Shown here piece by piece: positions 13,488 through 24,720 of a DNA stretch of 64,000 bases. The notes beneath the pieces are model-generated. The model saw only the letters and a program-made list of their open reading frames with translations, was not told the DNA's origin and did not search any database. The first letter of the stretch is position 1; every line of letters starts with the position of its first letter. The stretch lies in NCBI GenBank assembly GCA_004352715.1, contig SCFE01000027.1:2273447-2337446 (forward strand). Reading direction: 5' to 3'. Made by a program: the position numbers and the translations under genes. This DNA is from Hofstenia miamia. Lineage: Eukaryota > Xenacoelomorpha > Acoela.

Positions 13488-15709
13488 CGTTTTTATTTCC
13501 TGTAGTGCAACACCAAAAGGGAAAACAAAATAAGAAAGCATCTATGTACAAAATGCTTGATAAATATCAGAGATCCACTAGATAAATATAGAAGAATGGG
13601 GAGAAAAGGGCTTCAAAGGCTGCCGGTTGATACACGAAATTTACAAATTGGGAATCAAGGCTCTACACAGAAAGCGAAATGCAGTAGCTACAAAAGAGTT
13701 TAATCTTAAACAGCCTGGGGATTTTTAAAAAATGTTCATGATCCTATAATCTATTGATTAATCTCTGCCACAGAAATAAGCTTTAATAAACATTTTCAAC
13801 ATTGTGTTAATGCATGTTCCCCAATAGACCTACCAATGCCCCAAGATTTTCAAATTTGGAAATCGGTTGGAGAAAATTCTTTGCAAATGTTGAAAAACGG
13901 TTTGTCCTTTAAAATGGACGCTAGGCTGTTTAAGGTTAACCGAATGTTCGAGACAGGATTGTTATGTGGGCATTGCGCTGATAGTATTGTGATGACAAAG
14001 GTTGAAATTATTTGTAAAGAAGATGAGTATATCAGCAGTAATACGATGGATCCGATTCGTAGAATTTCTAATGGTGTTGTTAATCCGATCATTCAGGCAA
14101 TTTTAACTTATACCAAGTATACGGCCATCGTGTCGAAGGAAGCTTATGATGCGGTTCTTGTCTTTAGTTCTTATATGGAAAAACCAAACCGGAGCTGCAT
14201 ACAAGATATGTGGCGCAACGTAAGAATCGAATGTGGAATTTCGAGTGGAATCGTTTAGGTACCTTGTAACATGAGAAATAGAATTGACGATGCAATATAA
14301 TTTTCGCACCGGTTCAGAGACGTGAAATTTGATTGTTAATTATGAGTCTAAATAGACACCTAAATATTTTAGCTTCTTACGACGCTTAGGAGAATTGCCA
14401 TCAATATGAAGTAACGAGTCTAAATAGCCAGGAAGTTTACTGTATGAAAATATTATTTCTTTGGTCTGTCCAAAATAAGACCGTCTTGATCAAATCGAGA
14501 AGCTATTCCATTAAGAATCGACTGAGCAATATTCAGATGTCTCTCAGAGTTGTGGTTTTCAATTACAAAACATTCATTGGTGTAACTGTAGGTACTTATG
14601 ATCGATGATAAAATTTCGTTTGATACCGAGTTTAAAGAATTATTTTCGATTGTCTACATTATAAATAGGAGTTGCGACAAAGGGTCTCCTTGCGGAACCT
14701 CAATATCAACTAAAAGCTTTAGAGAATTTAAATCTGCTGCTTGCTTTAACAGTATGAGACCAGCCATGCAAAAATACGATCTTAACTAACGAAACATCCA
14801 TTTCTATAGGGTCGGACTTTGAAGAGAAGATTGTTTGGTAATACAGTATTATAGACAGACGTAAAATTTAAAAAGGTATTGGGGAATCCAAATTACTGGT
14901 AATAAAATTCTCCAGGAAAAGCAACGTATCCATCGTTGAGCGACCACGCTGATAAGCAAATTCATTACTGGGGGATTCAGAAATCTGTTGAGACATCTAG
15001 ACGGGATATCGGTAAAAGTAACGGGTCGAAAGTCTTTATCAACTTCTGTTCCTTCCAAACATTAGGATGAGTGTTTGTTGAAATAATATGTTGATGGATT
15101 CGACTATATACTTCGGTCAGCCCTAAATGACACGCTTAAAATAGTTTAGGAGGAAGGTTGTCTGGACCGCTAACATTTGAGGGGTTCGAGTTCTTAAACA
15201 TGAGAGAGATGTCATTTGCTGATACTACCGGGTTGTTATATACTATATATATATATATATATATATATTCATGCACATAAGAAGTGTGTTTTGCTTTGAA
15301 AGGGAGTTTATTTTCACACATCAAAATTTTAAAATCTCGGACATACATGCATTTACTGTAGATTAACTTTGTGTTTTAGGCAAATGAAGAAAATTTGGAA
15401 AATGGGAATAATGTTGTGTTATACATGACTCATGATTTTGTACTGAAGTCGCTGCTAAAGTACATTGGAATTTCTATCAATGGTAATACTGAATATGGAG
15501 AACTTCTCATATTTGAACTAAGCACTGACGTAGACACTAAAGAATGGTATGTGGGGGTGAAGTACAAATCCGGTAACTCACGAATTATTAGAGATGTTCT
15601 TTTCTGTGGCGCCCAATCGCAATGTGCATTGAGTCAATTTTTAGAAAACATTTCAGGAAAGACTATAAATTTAAGTAAATTCAAAGAAATGTGTTTAGGA
15701 ATAAAGTAG
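7002..15709 (+). CDS. histidine acid phosphatase, four exons
   Basis: A secreted or lysosomal acid phosphatase of histidine phosphatase clan branch 2, which hydrolyses phosphomonoesters through a phosphohistidine. Exons 7002-7056, 7654-8124, 8208-8434 and 15380-15709 join in matching phases (1, 1, 0) with GT-AG borders and give about 360 residues, slightly short of the usual ~400. Exon 1 has tandem ATGs (7002, 7005) and a short hydrophobic leader, KFMLFLEILYAL. Exon 2 has the catalytic RHGDRTP at about residue 33 and the downstream substrate-binding Arg in TNRTVESAK. Exon 3 has LPLPQYF and the GYVLHSIKNL stretch. Exon 4 has the proton-donor pair in YMTHDFVLKSLL, then a FEL strand and a C-terminal Cys-rich segment (FCGAQSQCALSQF) like insect enzymes. 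All catalytic residues are intact. Intron 3 is 6.9 kb and full of transposon debris. The start is supported by phase, not by transcript data. Confidence 0.85.
9600..10810 (-). pseudogene. decayed ORF of unrecognised conserved family
   Basis: A minus-strand frame runs through most of this interval inside intron 3 of the acid phosphatase. Readable blocks in order are HVRIGIDGDGGFVKVSLSLFD (about 10580-10515), FADSGVKRAFIIGTVPDVPE, TFGDLRLKFWSFYSSGG, PPPELHLMTGAFLSVFNTM and, after an in-frame TGA where an aromatic residue might be expected, HGGTFSGNATKKLLTNVDIL. Stops near 10340, 10280, 9990 and 9770 break it. The composition is well ordered and unlike random AT-rich reading. I suspect a transposon- or virus-borne gene that is repeated in animal genomes, but I cannot name the family or function. 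Confidence 0.5.
11350..12560 (-). pseudogene. Penelope-like retroelement remnant
   Basis: Minus-strand pieces in the order expected for a Penelope-like element. At about 11990-11880 an RT-distal block reads KTFLNYLKNILPEIQFKMEC followed by ISILDATI, the family's conserved 'FLxxLN...IxFTxExE...FLDV' region. At about 11500-11425 a GIY-YIG endonuclease piece reads IIGEAKRHLRTRMKEHIRGT. Stops and frame changes are frequent and the YxDD region is only vaguely present. A second fragment with closely similar endonuclease sequence lies at 46090-46366 on the other strand. It sits in intron 3 of the acid phosphatase, antisense to it. Confidence 0.65.
12630..12651. repeat. (TA)n microsatellite
   Basis: Short TA array directly upstream of the degenerate tandem repeat that follows. 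Confidence 0.85.
12797..13055. repeat. degenerate tandem repeat, about 50-60 bp unit
   Basis: Five diverged units each carry a 'TTTTGTGGAATCCACAAAAAT'-like core (near 12827, 12879, 12928, 12989 and 13037) preceded by TAAAATTCTCT in four of them. Spacing varies from 48 to 61 bases. The core is itself near-palindromic (TTTGTGGRATCCACAAA). Confidence 0.75.
13454..13484. repeat. (TA)n microsatellite
   Basis: TA array between the tandem repeat block and the LINE remnant in the large intron. Confidence 0.9.
13836..15345 (-). pseudogene. Jockey/I-like LINE reverse transcriptase remnant
   Basis: Minus strand, RT order preserved. Near 15180-15140 SGPDNLPPKLF matches the RT motif 'GPDGIPxxLLK'. Near 15040 a block starts FRPVTFTDIPSRCLNRF, matching 'RPVTxxxxxSRxxEK'. 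Near 14220-14160 YVAPHILYAAPVWFF matches the post-RT 'xxLxYxAPVW' thumb motif. Intervening frames are broken and a (TA)n tract (15241-15268) interrupts it. The overlapping plus-strand frame at 13836-14258 is only an antisense shadow. Clade is inferred from the thumb motif. Confidence 0.65.
15241..15268. repeat. (TA)n microsatellite
   Basis: TA array inside the LINE remnant, about 110 bases upstream of the last acid phosphatase exon. Confidence 0.9.
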
Positions 15710-15749
15710 TTCTTTTTTAAATCTGGTATTAACTAATAGAAATTTTCTC

Positions 15750-15755
15750 AATAAA
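15750..15755 (+). promoter_or_regulatory. polyadenylation signal AATAAA
   Basis: Canonical AATAAA 41 bases after the acid phosphatase stop codon, a good position for 3' end formation and support for this being the terminal exon. Confidence 0.65.
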
Positions 15756-15759
15756 GCGC

Positions 15760-17240
15760 GCATAATGTGATGAAGTTAACATATTTTCAGGAAAATTGGA
15801 AAAATTTCGTTTCGATAAATAATATTATTAATTCTTCATTGATTTTGGACATTTATCTAAATGTATATAACAGAAAGGTTTTTAGAGATCAACTAAATCC
15901 ACAGTTGAAGAAGCCAGAATTTCTATTCTAACCATTATTGACTTGAGATATAGGTTTGTTTAAGGAAAATATTAATTTGCTTTTAAAAACTTGATTTTTT
16001 ATCTCCTTAGGCAATGAATTCCAAGTTTGAAAATGGCATGGATGAATGATTTTTTCTAGACTTTTTCTATATTTAAAACAAATAAAATGATTTGATTTGG
16101 AGTTCTGTTAATGATTGTAACCAATTATTGAAATTGCCTTATAAGGTTGTAAATTCTTGATGAGCTTAAAACTTTCAACATAGTGTTCAAAAAATCAAAC
16201 TGGCTTGCGATAAGGATTGTTTAGGAAATGTAGTCCTCAGTTCCAGAAAAAGTTTTCTGTGAAACAGTAATATCATGAACAACTTGCCATATACCATCTA
16301 CTTGAACATTAGAAAACAAAATGTTTTACAATAGAATTTAGCTAATTGAAATTTGTTGTACTGTTTTTTAAGAAGCAAAATTGTTTTTCAAATAAAAGTC
16401 GAGCTCCGAAAAGAAAACTGTGTTGCATAGGGTATTTACCTTTTATCAACAATATTACAAACGTGATTGCTTTTTCTGTTCTGATTTTACAGTAATCTAT
16501 ACTGGAAATTGTTTATACAGATAATTCTATACCTAATGTTGATTTAGATGTATTACATAATATAATTCAAACTCAGTGTGACAAATTATTTGTTAAAATC
16601 GCAAAAGATTCAAACTGTGGCCTCTGCACCATCTAGTTCCTGCTGAAAGATGCATACGTTATGCACTACTGAATCATATCATAGCATTCAAAAAGTGGCT
16701 ACATAGACTATGGTCTTTTTAGATTTCTTGTCGCAAGGACAAAATATTTTTCTGTCATATTTATAACAATTTTTACCTATTCATAATTTTTTGGACCAAG
16801 TCTGCATAAATAGGGCTAGAAAATTTTTCTAATTTGATTCGTATTTAGACTCACACATATAAACCGCTGCACAGGCGTGCATTTATTTGTCTGAAAAGTA
16901 TCTAAAGCATACACAATGACAAGAAGCTTGACAATGAATTGCAATATCACTAAATGCGCCTCAAATAAAGGAAATGCTTTATTTTGTAAATTATAGAATC
17001 CCTGAAATCTAGGTGAAAAACAACGCTTGACTTTTATACCTTCCATTTTTTAGAATTTTTATTCATAGTTTTGACGAGTTGAGATTATTGTGAATATTGT
17101 ATCTTTTTCCATTATTTGATTAAACTTTTTTTGTTGTACACCTCATAACAGCTAATCTAGTTTCATGAAATTGTAATGTTAATATGTACTATAGTAGTCA
17201 GGGTACGTTACTGGCAGCTAATTTAAATACAAAAACGTCA
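15760..17240. other. intergenic spacer, convergent gene ends
   Basis: Lies between the 3' ends of the acid phosphatase (+) and the Cys-less channel gene (-). Minus-strand frame 17046-16816 has a hydrophobic stretch but no family signature, so it is not called. Nothing else recognised. Confidence 0.5.
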
Positions 17241-17244
17241 ATTA

Positions 17245-19191
17245 TTAAACTGGAATTTCATAAAAGCTTTTCGGTTTTTTGGAAGAGCCATCTTGACTTC
17301 TTTTCCGACCAGGATCCACACTATCCTTAATGAGTGCTGAGAAAGATTGAACACTCTGCTCTCTAGCACTTCGCAGTCTTTTGTAGTCATTTTGCTTCTT
17401 GCTAATTTCCTTGGCTTTGCGGCTAAGTCTCAAATAGCGCTTCACAACCTAAACAAAAACAAGGACAATAACAGATTCAGAATTTCATACCATTATTCAT
17501 ACATATGCAGTAATTTTAAAGCCTACCACAACTGTTATTCCCATCATAAAGGCTGTATTGAAAGTTATGAAGATGAAAGCGATAAAGAAGAAAACATAAT
17601 TATAGTAACAATTTTCCAAAACTATTCCTGAGAAAAATCCATAATCAACTGCAAGGATAATCACTTCTAGCAGCATCATAAAAAGAAGGGTGACGATGTT
17701 GAAATTGATATAAAGATCCTAAAAACTTAGTCTAATGTACTAATTCGGAATTGAATTCATTAATTAAATCAATAGGTACACATTTTTCAGGATGTAATTG
17801 TTTGAGTAAGGACACTGTAGTTGTATATTTGGACACATGATAAAATGGTGATACTGTTTAAGTTAGTAATTCAAAAATTATGTCATTACAGATCTCTAGA
17901 TTTCTGCAAAATATATAAAAATTCAGTTTTGCAAAAAAATCATCATACACTAAACCTAAAAATTTGACATTTGACAAGCCGCAATGTTTGTTCTATATAG
18001 CGACTTTATATATATGTTTCAAGAAAATTTCAAATTCCCATATACCTTTACCATAGACGGGGTAAAAAATCAGATATTAATTAGGTTACAGTCAAAAAGG
18101 TAACTGCAAAAGAGTCTTCTCTAAAAACTTTAAAATTGATTTCTAAACTAAGATTAATACAAAGAATGTTTCTAAAGCCTCACTGCTAGGGTAAAGGATC
18201 CAAAATTCTGAACTCTATCTTTTGGTAGAAACTTTGCAGTCATTGCCAAAAGTAGAGTAAATATAACAACGAGCTCGCGTTTGGCTTCTAGGAATTTGAA
18301 CGCAATTACTGCTGAACACAACACCATCATCTAAATTATAAACATTGTTACATAATATGATCTGACATGCTAAATGTAATGGCTTTGCACTCCCTATAAA
18401 ACACCGCATTTTTTTACTGTTCATAAAATTCCCTGTAGAACTATTTGTTACCGTGTGCATAATTCCATTTTTATCATTTAAACGTAATTTAGAAGTCATA
18501 TTTTGACTCTGCAAAGGCATTTTGATACACTTTCTCATACTAAAAATACATATTATATATTGGCATTTGAATTAAAATACTGTATCTCAAAATTTCCAAA
18601 ATTTTACCCCTTCAACAATACATTACCCCAAGCAAATTTTCGAGATTTATGCATCTACAAAGTAAAATAACAAAGTTGAAGAAAGAGATTAGTCAGTTAA
18701 ATCTCACGTATTAGAAAAATAATGCTAAAATGTAGTGGGATTGAAAACAAAAAATCTCCAATAGAATTTCTGATTTGTTAATTGCTGACATAGTATATTT
18801 TAAATTTATTTATAAGTACACATTTGATATTCATAATTTATAAGATATCGAATGCAATAAATCAGTAACTCTATTTTTCGAAACTTCGAGAAAGCAATAT
18901 TTTATCAGAATCGATAGGACCCGTTAGGGTAAGTAAGTATATTGTTAAAATGTCTTTCAAGACAAATGAAATTAACTATATAGTCTACCAAAATTATTGA
19001 TTTTTTCAGTGATATAACATACCTTAAAATCTACAATTGCTAAATAATGGATTTGTTGGGCTTTGTTTAATTTACAAGCAAGCAAAAATTATTGACAATG
19101 CTTGATAATAATAAAGAAATTTAATGAAGTGTTTACTAATTTATACGTGAAGAAAATATACTAGTGAATTCGATGTGATTGCTTATAGTAC

Positions 19192-19234
<43 letters not shown>

Positions 19235-20442
19235 ATATATATATATATATTTAAACGTATATCTAAGGATTTAAAATGAATCTAGGCCATCTTCTTAAGA
19301 TTGAACATGACGCACTAAAATAGGGTTCCAATGACGAAGTTACAGTGTTTTCACGATAATCTGATTCACTGTCCATGTACTGAAGGAGAACAAAACCAGG
19401 GCATGTGGTAGCTGAAAATGAACAAACACAGCTAGATCGAAATTCGTCAGACGAAAACTCAATCTCATCGTTCCCTCTTCTGGATTGAACAATGATTGGT
19501 AAGTTCTAAATAAGCGGTAATTTGAGAAAACCCTGTTTATTAAGTCAATTGTATATTGATACAGTTTTTCACATTATCATACAAATGATTCATGAAATAA
19601 CATACCTGTTCATCGAATGGATATAATGATAAATTTGGGATGAAGAAAAATGTACCGACTAAGTGAAACCTAAGTAACGTCATATTCACACCATGTTTTC
19701 CTGTACACAGTGTGAATACGCTAGAAGATGACCTAGGTTGCCCACACATATTTGTGACTGAAAGCTGCGGATTCCAATAGTCGTTCCACTTGATGTTCTC
19801 AACATCCTAAATTATAGTTGTACCACTGTAAATATTAACTTTCAAGGCAGGAATTTTTTGTATTGAGATCAGATAAAAATTTTTCTTAATAAATTCTAAT
19901 AGGAACCTAAGGAATAATAAACTTCAAAGTAATATATATTTATTATATATATATTTATTATCATTCATATATAATACGAAATTCAATGCAAAAACAAACA
20001 CCATAAATGGTACTCAATTCATTGGGAGTGAAAAATACATTCCAAATGACAATGGACTGTTAATGAAATGTTATCTAGATTATGAAATTTTGCCGTGCCG
20101 TAGCCCAAGAAAAGAAAACTGTCTTTAAAAATAAGTAATCGAATAAAATTTTAACACATAAATGTCCCAAATAGAATATAATTTAACAAAATACATATTT
20201 TCCAAGTAAATGAAAATAATCGATGAAAGATTACTTGAGGGAGGGGGTTTGGCCTCAACTTTCAAGGCACACCCACTTCTACTGCGGATGGCTTATCAAT
20301 TTAAGATTCTTACGTCTGAATTAAGCTCGTCTAAAGCTGACTCATGCCATCGTGCTTCAATTATCACATCTGCATCGAATGTCTGCTTCGCAAAGTCAAC
20401 GTTGCGCACCTCTCTTGTGGAAATATTTAGCTCTACTCCAAC
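17245..20442 (-). CDS. prokaryotic-like pentameric ligand-gated ion channel, Cys-less, model incomplete
   Basis: Exons 20442-20314, 19806-19606, 18529-18452 (acceptor uncertain), 18330-18184, 17718-17527 and 17448-17245, all phase 0/0 with GT-AG borders. Exon 1 here carries VRNVDFAKQTFDADVIIEAR plus the Trp of loop D (RWHE). Exon 2 has WNDYWNPQLSVTNM and FIPNLSLYPFDEQ, the FPFD-type loop; at the position of the first Cys of the Cys-loop there is Phe, so the disulfide is absent as in bacterial homologues. The next exon begins CIKMPLQSQ. Later exons give the end of M1 and M2 (KRELVVIFTLLLAM), M3 (DLYINFNIVTLLFMMLLEVI) after a very short linker M4 (NYVFFFIAFIFITFNTAFMM), then a ~65-residue basic tail (KRYLRLSRKAKEISKKQND) to a TAA at 17245. 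The upstream exon(s) with signal peptide are not settled; 20735-20645 is a weak candidate. The first half of M1 reads in another frame, so it may be a pseudogene or contain an error. Confidence 0.6.
19195..19250. repeat. (TA)n microsatellite, interrupted
   Basis: Two TA tracts separated by AAAC in the intron between 19606 and 18529. Confidence 0.9.
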
Positions 20443-20644
20443 CTAAACATTCCTTTGCATGAATGTTATTCATCATTTCAACCCACATTGAATGGGGATA
20501 TTGTTTTTAAATGCTGCCTAGTTTTAGAAACATTTGATTGTTAATTATATAGCACATAGTTAAAAGCAGTCTTATAAAATCGTGATCATAATTCACTGGG
20601 CACCGTAAACCTACTAAATTTCTCGTTTGCGCGTATGTACTTAC

Positions 20645-20735
20645 ATATATGTAGGCGTAAATTGTACAGGAAATCACCCTCAAACTGAAAGACACTTGCA
20701 ACACCCATCTGTTTGGTATTTGGCTGATGTGCATG
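20645..20735 (-). CDS. candidate upstream exon of the Cys-less channel gene
   Basis: Bounded by a good acceptor (CCTTTGCAG) and a strong donor (ATATAT|GTAAGTACA). The frame that exits in phase 0 into the 20442 exon begins with ATG (MHISQIPNRWVLQVSF...) and contains a weakly hydrophobic stretch ending YAYIY. It could be the first coding exon or a non-coding exon; the leader is not a convincing signal peptide. Confidence 0.3.
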
Positions 20736-20739
20736 CTGC

Positions 20740-22820
20740 AAAGGTGGACATAAGAATATTATTGGGCTAGCTACTAATTTGTTTGAACAGTTTTCATGCT
20801 GTCTTAGATGTATTTGTACAACATATTTAGTGTCCATGTCAGTTATCTTTAGTCTTTTCCAATTTTCAGGATTGACAGTCAATTTGCTAGATTATTCAGG
20901 CCAGAAAGCTAAAGTTATGATAGTGGTTAATATATCCAGTAGTACTTCCTAAACAATGGTAGCACTTAATAAAATTAAATAAAAACTGATCCTAAGAAAC
21001 TTAGCATTTATATGTTCAAAATTAAAAAAAATTACTTTAATTATTACTTAGATCACATTTTTAATATGACCAATTATATTGTTCTGAGTTTTTGTATTAT
21101 GCTTTTTTGGTGTTCTATTTCATTAACCAATTTATCTTATTAGTAAATGAAGATCTACTTCTTACAATTATTCAACCCCATTTTGTTACTGTCCTTGTTC
21201 AGCAGGGAAATCATTTTTGTAGAGCATTTTATTATAATTACAACAAAAAAATAGGTGAGAGTTACATCTTCATTCCTGTGTGAAACATATAGTGTACAAT
21301 ACAGTAAGAGGTCAAGTTTTAATGAGTGAAACAAATGGTTTATGCAATATATTTGACAACTCTAAAAACTAAACTTGGTACTAACAGAAATCTTATTTAA
21401 AAATGAGAACACCATCTGAGAATTCAAGTCTATGTTTGCTCTATCTATGCTATCCCTTTGCATGAATTCATTTAATTCCCGGAGAGGCTGAGATTGTAAC
21501 AAACAAGAAACCTCATCAAATTATCAATGTAAGCGAAGTGATTTTTTAATTTCTGTTAAAACCTTGAGGCATAAAACAGTAGTAAAAAACTGAAAACATT
21601 TGTCCGATATTCGATACTCACATGTATTATTTTCAGTACGTATTAGGTAGAAAATCGTTTACCATCATTAGTTAAAAATTTTAATTTTGTTTTCTTAATA
21701 AAAATGTACAAAGGACATGATATTTCTACATATTAATTATAAAGCATTGCTTATTTACCTAAATATTATTATAACTTCAAAATTCTTTTGTTTTTACAAA
21801 TGTGATTAATACTTATAATAATTAAAAAATATAAAGTATACCTCATGATTATCAAATATGGAATATTGGCTACAAATTGTAATTTACGTGGTTATATTGC
21901 ATTATTGCAGCTTATTTGGCTCGAAGTAACTTAAAAAATGAAGACAAATGGTATGCATAAATTTATATGTGCACGTTCATTTACAGTTGACAATATGCTT
22001 TCATGCAACTGTAATTTTAATATTTACGAAATATGGATTTAAACATTAACTTGATTAAATCTGCTAAGTGCAAACATCAAAAATAATTTAAAAAATGGTA
22101 CATTCCTCGGGCAATACAGTTTATTACTTTTAAGAAGCATAAAAATTGCATTTGTTTAGTATGATTAAAAATGATGCTAACATGTTATCATGGTTATGTA
22201 CTTAAAAGTTATTTGTAATAATTACGTCCTTACAACCCTCGCTTTACTAAAATAGTATATTTATGATAGATTGATGTATTTCTAAATAATGAATTTCAAA
22301 AAATAATGCTAAATATAAATGCTAAAATATCTTAAAAAATGTGATTGATAGCATAATTAATGGAAACCGATCACCTTTACTATTAAAGAAGCAATTTATA
22401 TTAATTTCAATTTTCCAAGGGAAACTGGTTGCGTAAGTTTGCATGAGCAATCAAAGCAAATGTTAGTACAGCTGCTTCCATCAAATATTCATTGAATATT
22501 TATGAATGTCCGGTTTCAATGTACAGTGATCATAAAATTTGTCTATCTTGAAAATCCATTTATAATATGAGGGACCCAGTGGGGTCTACAACTTCATGTG
22601 CATCAGAATCTAAACACCCTGATAACTTCATTGAAATGAAAAAAAAGTGATAATTTTTTATCCTCTAGTTAAAAATAGATTTATTCAACCTGTTTCATTC
22701 TTGCATCCATCAAATAAATTGATATTAATATGTGAAGTATTTTGCAATTTGTGTTCAGAAATGTTATTTTGGAGCTGGTTTAGCCATATATTAAATTTTT
22801 ATTACAAATTTTAAACTCAC
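20740..22820. other. gene-free stretch upstream of the channel gene
   Basis: AT-rich. A minus-strand frame around 20880-20760 reads MTVNPENWKRLKITDMDTKY but has no splice sites that connect it in phase. No other feature seen. Confidence 0.4.
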
Positions 22821-23046
22821 GCAATGGTTCTTTTTAATTTTTATGCAATTTTCTGTAATCGGTGACTGCCGTTGGGTGGCGACATTCAAGTGGAAATTCT
22901 GCAAAGCTGTTGTATTTGATTGAAGATTCGCTTGAAGACGGCGAAGTACATCGATTGTGTTTTCCGGCGAATGAATTACTTCAGTGCCTTGAACCATACT
23001 TTTTTCATTGAGACTTGCGTCAGAAATAGACTCTTTTAAAATAGAC
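22821..23046 (-). CDS. orphan exon-like ORF, 75 codons
   Basis: Open for 226 bases between an acceptor (TTTAATTTAG) and a donor (CATTGC|GTGAGTTT); enters needing two prior bases and leaves in phase 0. It encodes a polar stretch including ENTIDVLRRLQANLQSNTTA with heptad-like Leu spacing and N-glycosylation-type NTT. No membrane segment and no family recognised. It lies on the strand of, and 2.3 kb upstream of, the Cys-less channel gene and might be a 5' exon of it or of another gene. Confidence 0.35.
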
Positions 23047-23049
23047 CTA

Positions 23050-24480
23050 AATTAAATTATTTACAGGCTAAAATAGGTATTGAAATGGAAGGTATGTGTA
23101 AATTTCCTGTATGGTTTGTGCTTAAAGAAAGTTCATATGTGAATTTTTGAAGTGTTTCTATTTAACTCATGTATTTGTATCCGCTACATTTTCTAGCAAA
23201 TTGAATTTTAAAATTGGTTTTATATGAGAAGATAGAAGACAGCATTATGACATGCCTGGATGATGAGCAATTTTACGTAGCTACAATTTCTTAAATTTAA
23301 TTTCAATTACTCTATTACATATGCTACCGCAGTACATACTAAACCCTGCAGAAGAAAATAAATTTTAAGAACCAAATAAGCTTTTTGTTTTATGACATTG
23401 TAGTCATGTGTTTGTTATTTGCTGTAATACATTGTACATTGTCAAGCAGACTGATTTCTGCTCCGCAGATTGCAAAGTGTGGAGTCATTATTCTAATATT
23501 ATTGGAATTACTAACTAGCTAAGGGTAAAAAATTTGAATTCCATTATTTGCCTTTGATAATATAACAATTTTTTTTGAAAGCGAATAAGGCTTAGAGTGC
23601 TATGAAAAGCTTACTAATCAGACATTCAAATTATAAAATTCTTTAAGTTGTTCCTTCAAGATTAAGAAAACAAGTGTATGAGTTTCCAATATTTATTGAT
23701 CTTGTTATCTAATCGTAATTTTGATGACAGCAATTCTAATTTTCCTGTTGTATTTTAAAAATATTTTCCTAACAAACTTAGACTTATACTATTTATTCAA
23801 GAAGATATCTTATTGAATTACTTTGAGTAAGCGTGTGAGTTACTAGTTTATGATGTTTAATCGAAAACTGCGCATAAAATTACAGTTTTAAATTGTTTCT
23901 CAAGATGTATGAATCCCGATAACTCCTCTGGATTGAATTTCAAATATAAAATTGAGAAAATTTGATTGATAACATTTCTTGAATGAAGATGAAATTTACT
24001 AGGATATGAATGCAGATATCAATACTGGAGTAGGACAGGATACTTAATTTTTTCAAATCACACTTCAAAATATCAGTGGGAAATCGCGTAATACAAATTA
24101 CCTGACTTTAGAATTAGCATAATTTTTCTAGAGTTCTATTTCAGGATAAGAGCATGTGTTCTATAAAAGCATTCAATGTAAGGAAATTACTATAACTGTA
24201 AAGTCTTTTAAATTGATTGGAAATCCTTTTTTGAGCAATTTAGTAAGATCAATTTCATTGTAAAAACTTAGTCATCATTAATTAGCGAAATTGTGAGTGG
24301 GTTGCAATTACATATTCTTTCATATATGAATCATTTAAAATGTGATAACAAGAAGTATTTTTTTAAATTATGTTAAATTCAATGAAATTATACTTGAGAT
24401 CTACAACTCATTAATTTTAAATACAGCTTATGTAAGTATGGGAATAAAGATATGAATAATCATAGCAGAGTGGAATGAAA
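23050..24480. other. gene-free AT-rich spacer
   Basis: Short frames only; no domain, RNA gene or repeat recognised. Confidence 0.55.
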
Positions 24481-24484
24481 TGTA

Positions 24485-24720
24485 AAAAGAATAAAATTGG
24501 GACCCCACCCGAGGTCTTTGGGTGTACCAAAGTGCCGCCTAACCGACAGTACATGCTAGTGAGAAATTGAATGGGGAATCTACCTCACAGAACAATGCTA
24601 CACCAGCACAAAGTGCATCCAATGATAAGTCAGTATGATCGATACATAGTAACCTAGGGGACCTAAACACCGACTTACTTCTGACACTGTACACCCAAAA
24701 TTTGTCCGTGTAGATATTCT
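24485..24720 (-). repeat. possible tRNA-derived SINE
   Basis: A GC-richer island. On the minus strand a 5-bp stem with 7-base loop (CTTTG-GTACACC-CAAAG, 24528-24512) has the geometry of an anticodon arm, is preceded by TCGGTTAGGCGGC and followed by GGGTGGGGTCC, a poor match to box B. This looks like a decayed tRNA head; no A-rich tail or target duplication was found, so the SINE call is tentative. Confidence 0.35.

Noticed and set aside
13836-14258. 140-codon plus-strand frame
   Set aside because: The antisense strand gives the recognisable LINE thumb motif YVAPHILYAAPVW, so the plus frame is a shadow.
16816-17046. M4 exon of the Cys-less channel
   Set aside because: A hydrophobic run is present but no in-phase acceptor, and an M4-like helix already lies at 17527-17600.
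18215-18538. Possible zona-pellucida-like domain because of Cys-rich CQIILCNNV...SSNC
   Set aside because: The downstream half overlaps a phase-0 exon (18330-18184) in another frame that fits M1-M2 of the channel, and the upstream half continues PFDEQ well.
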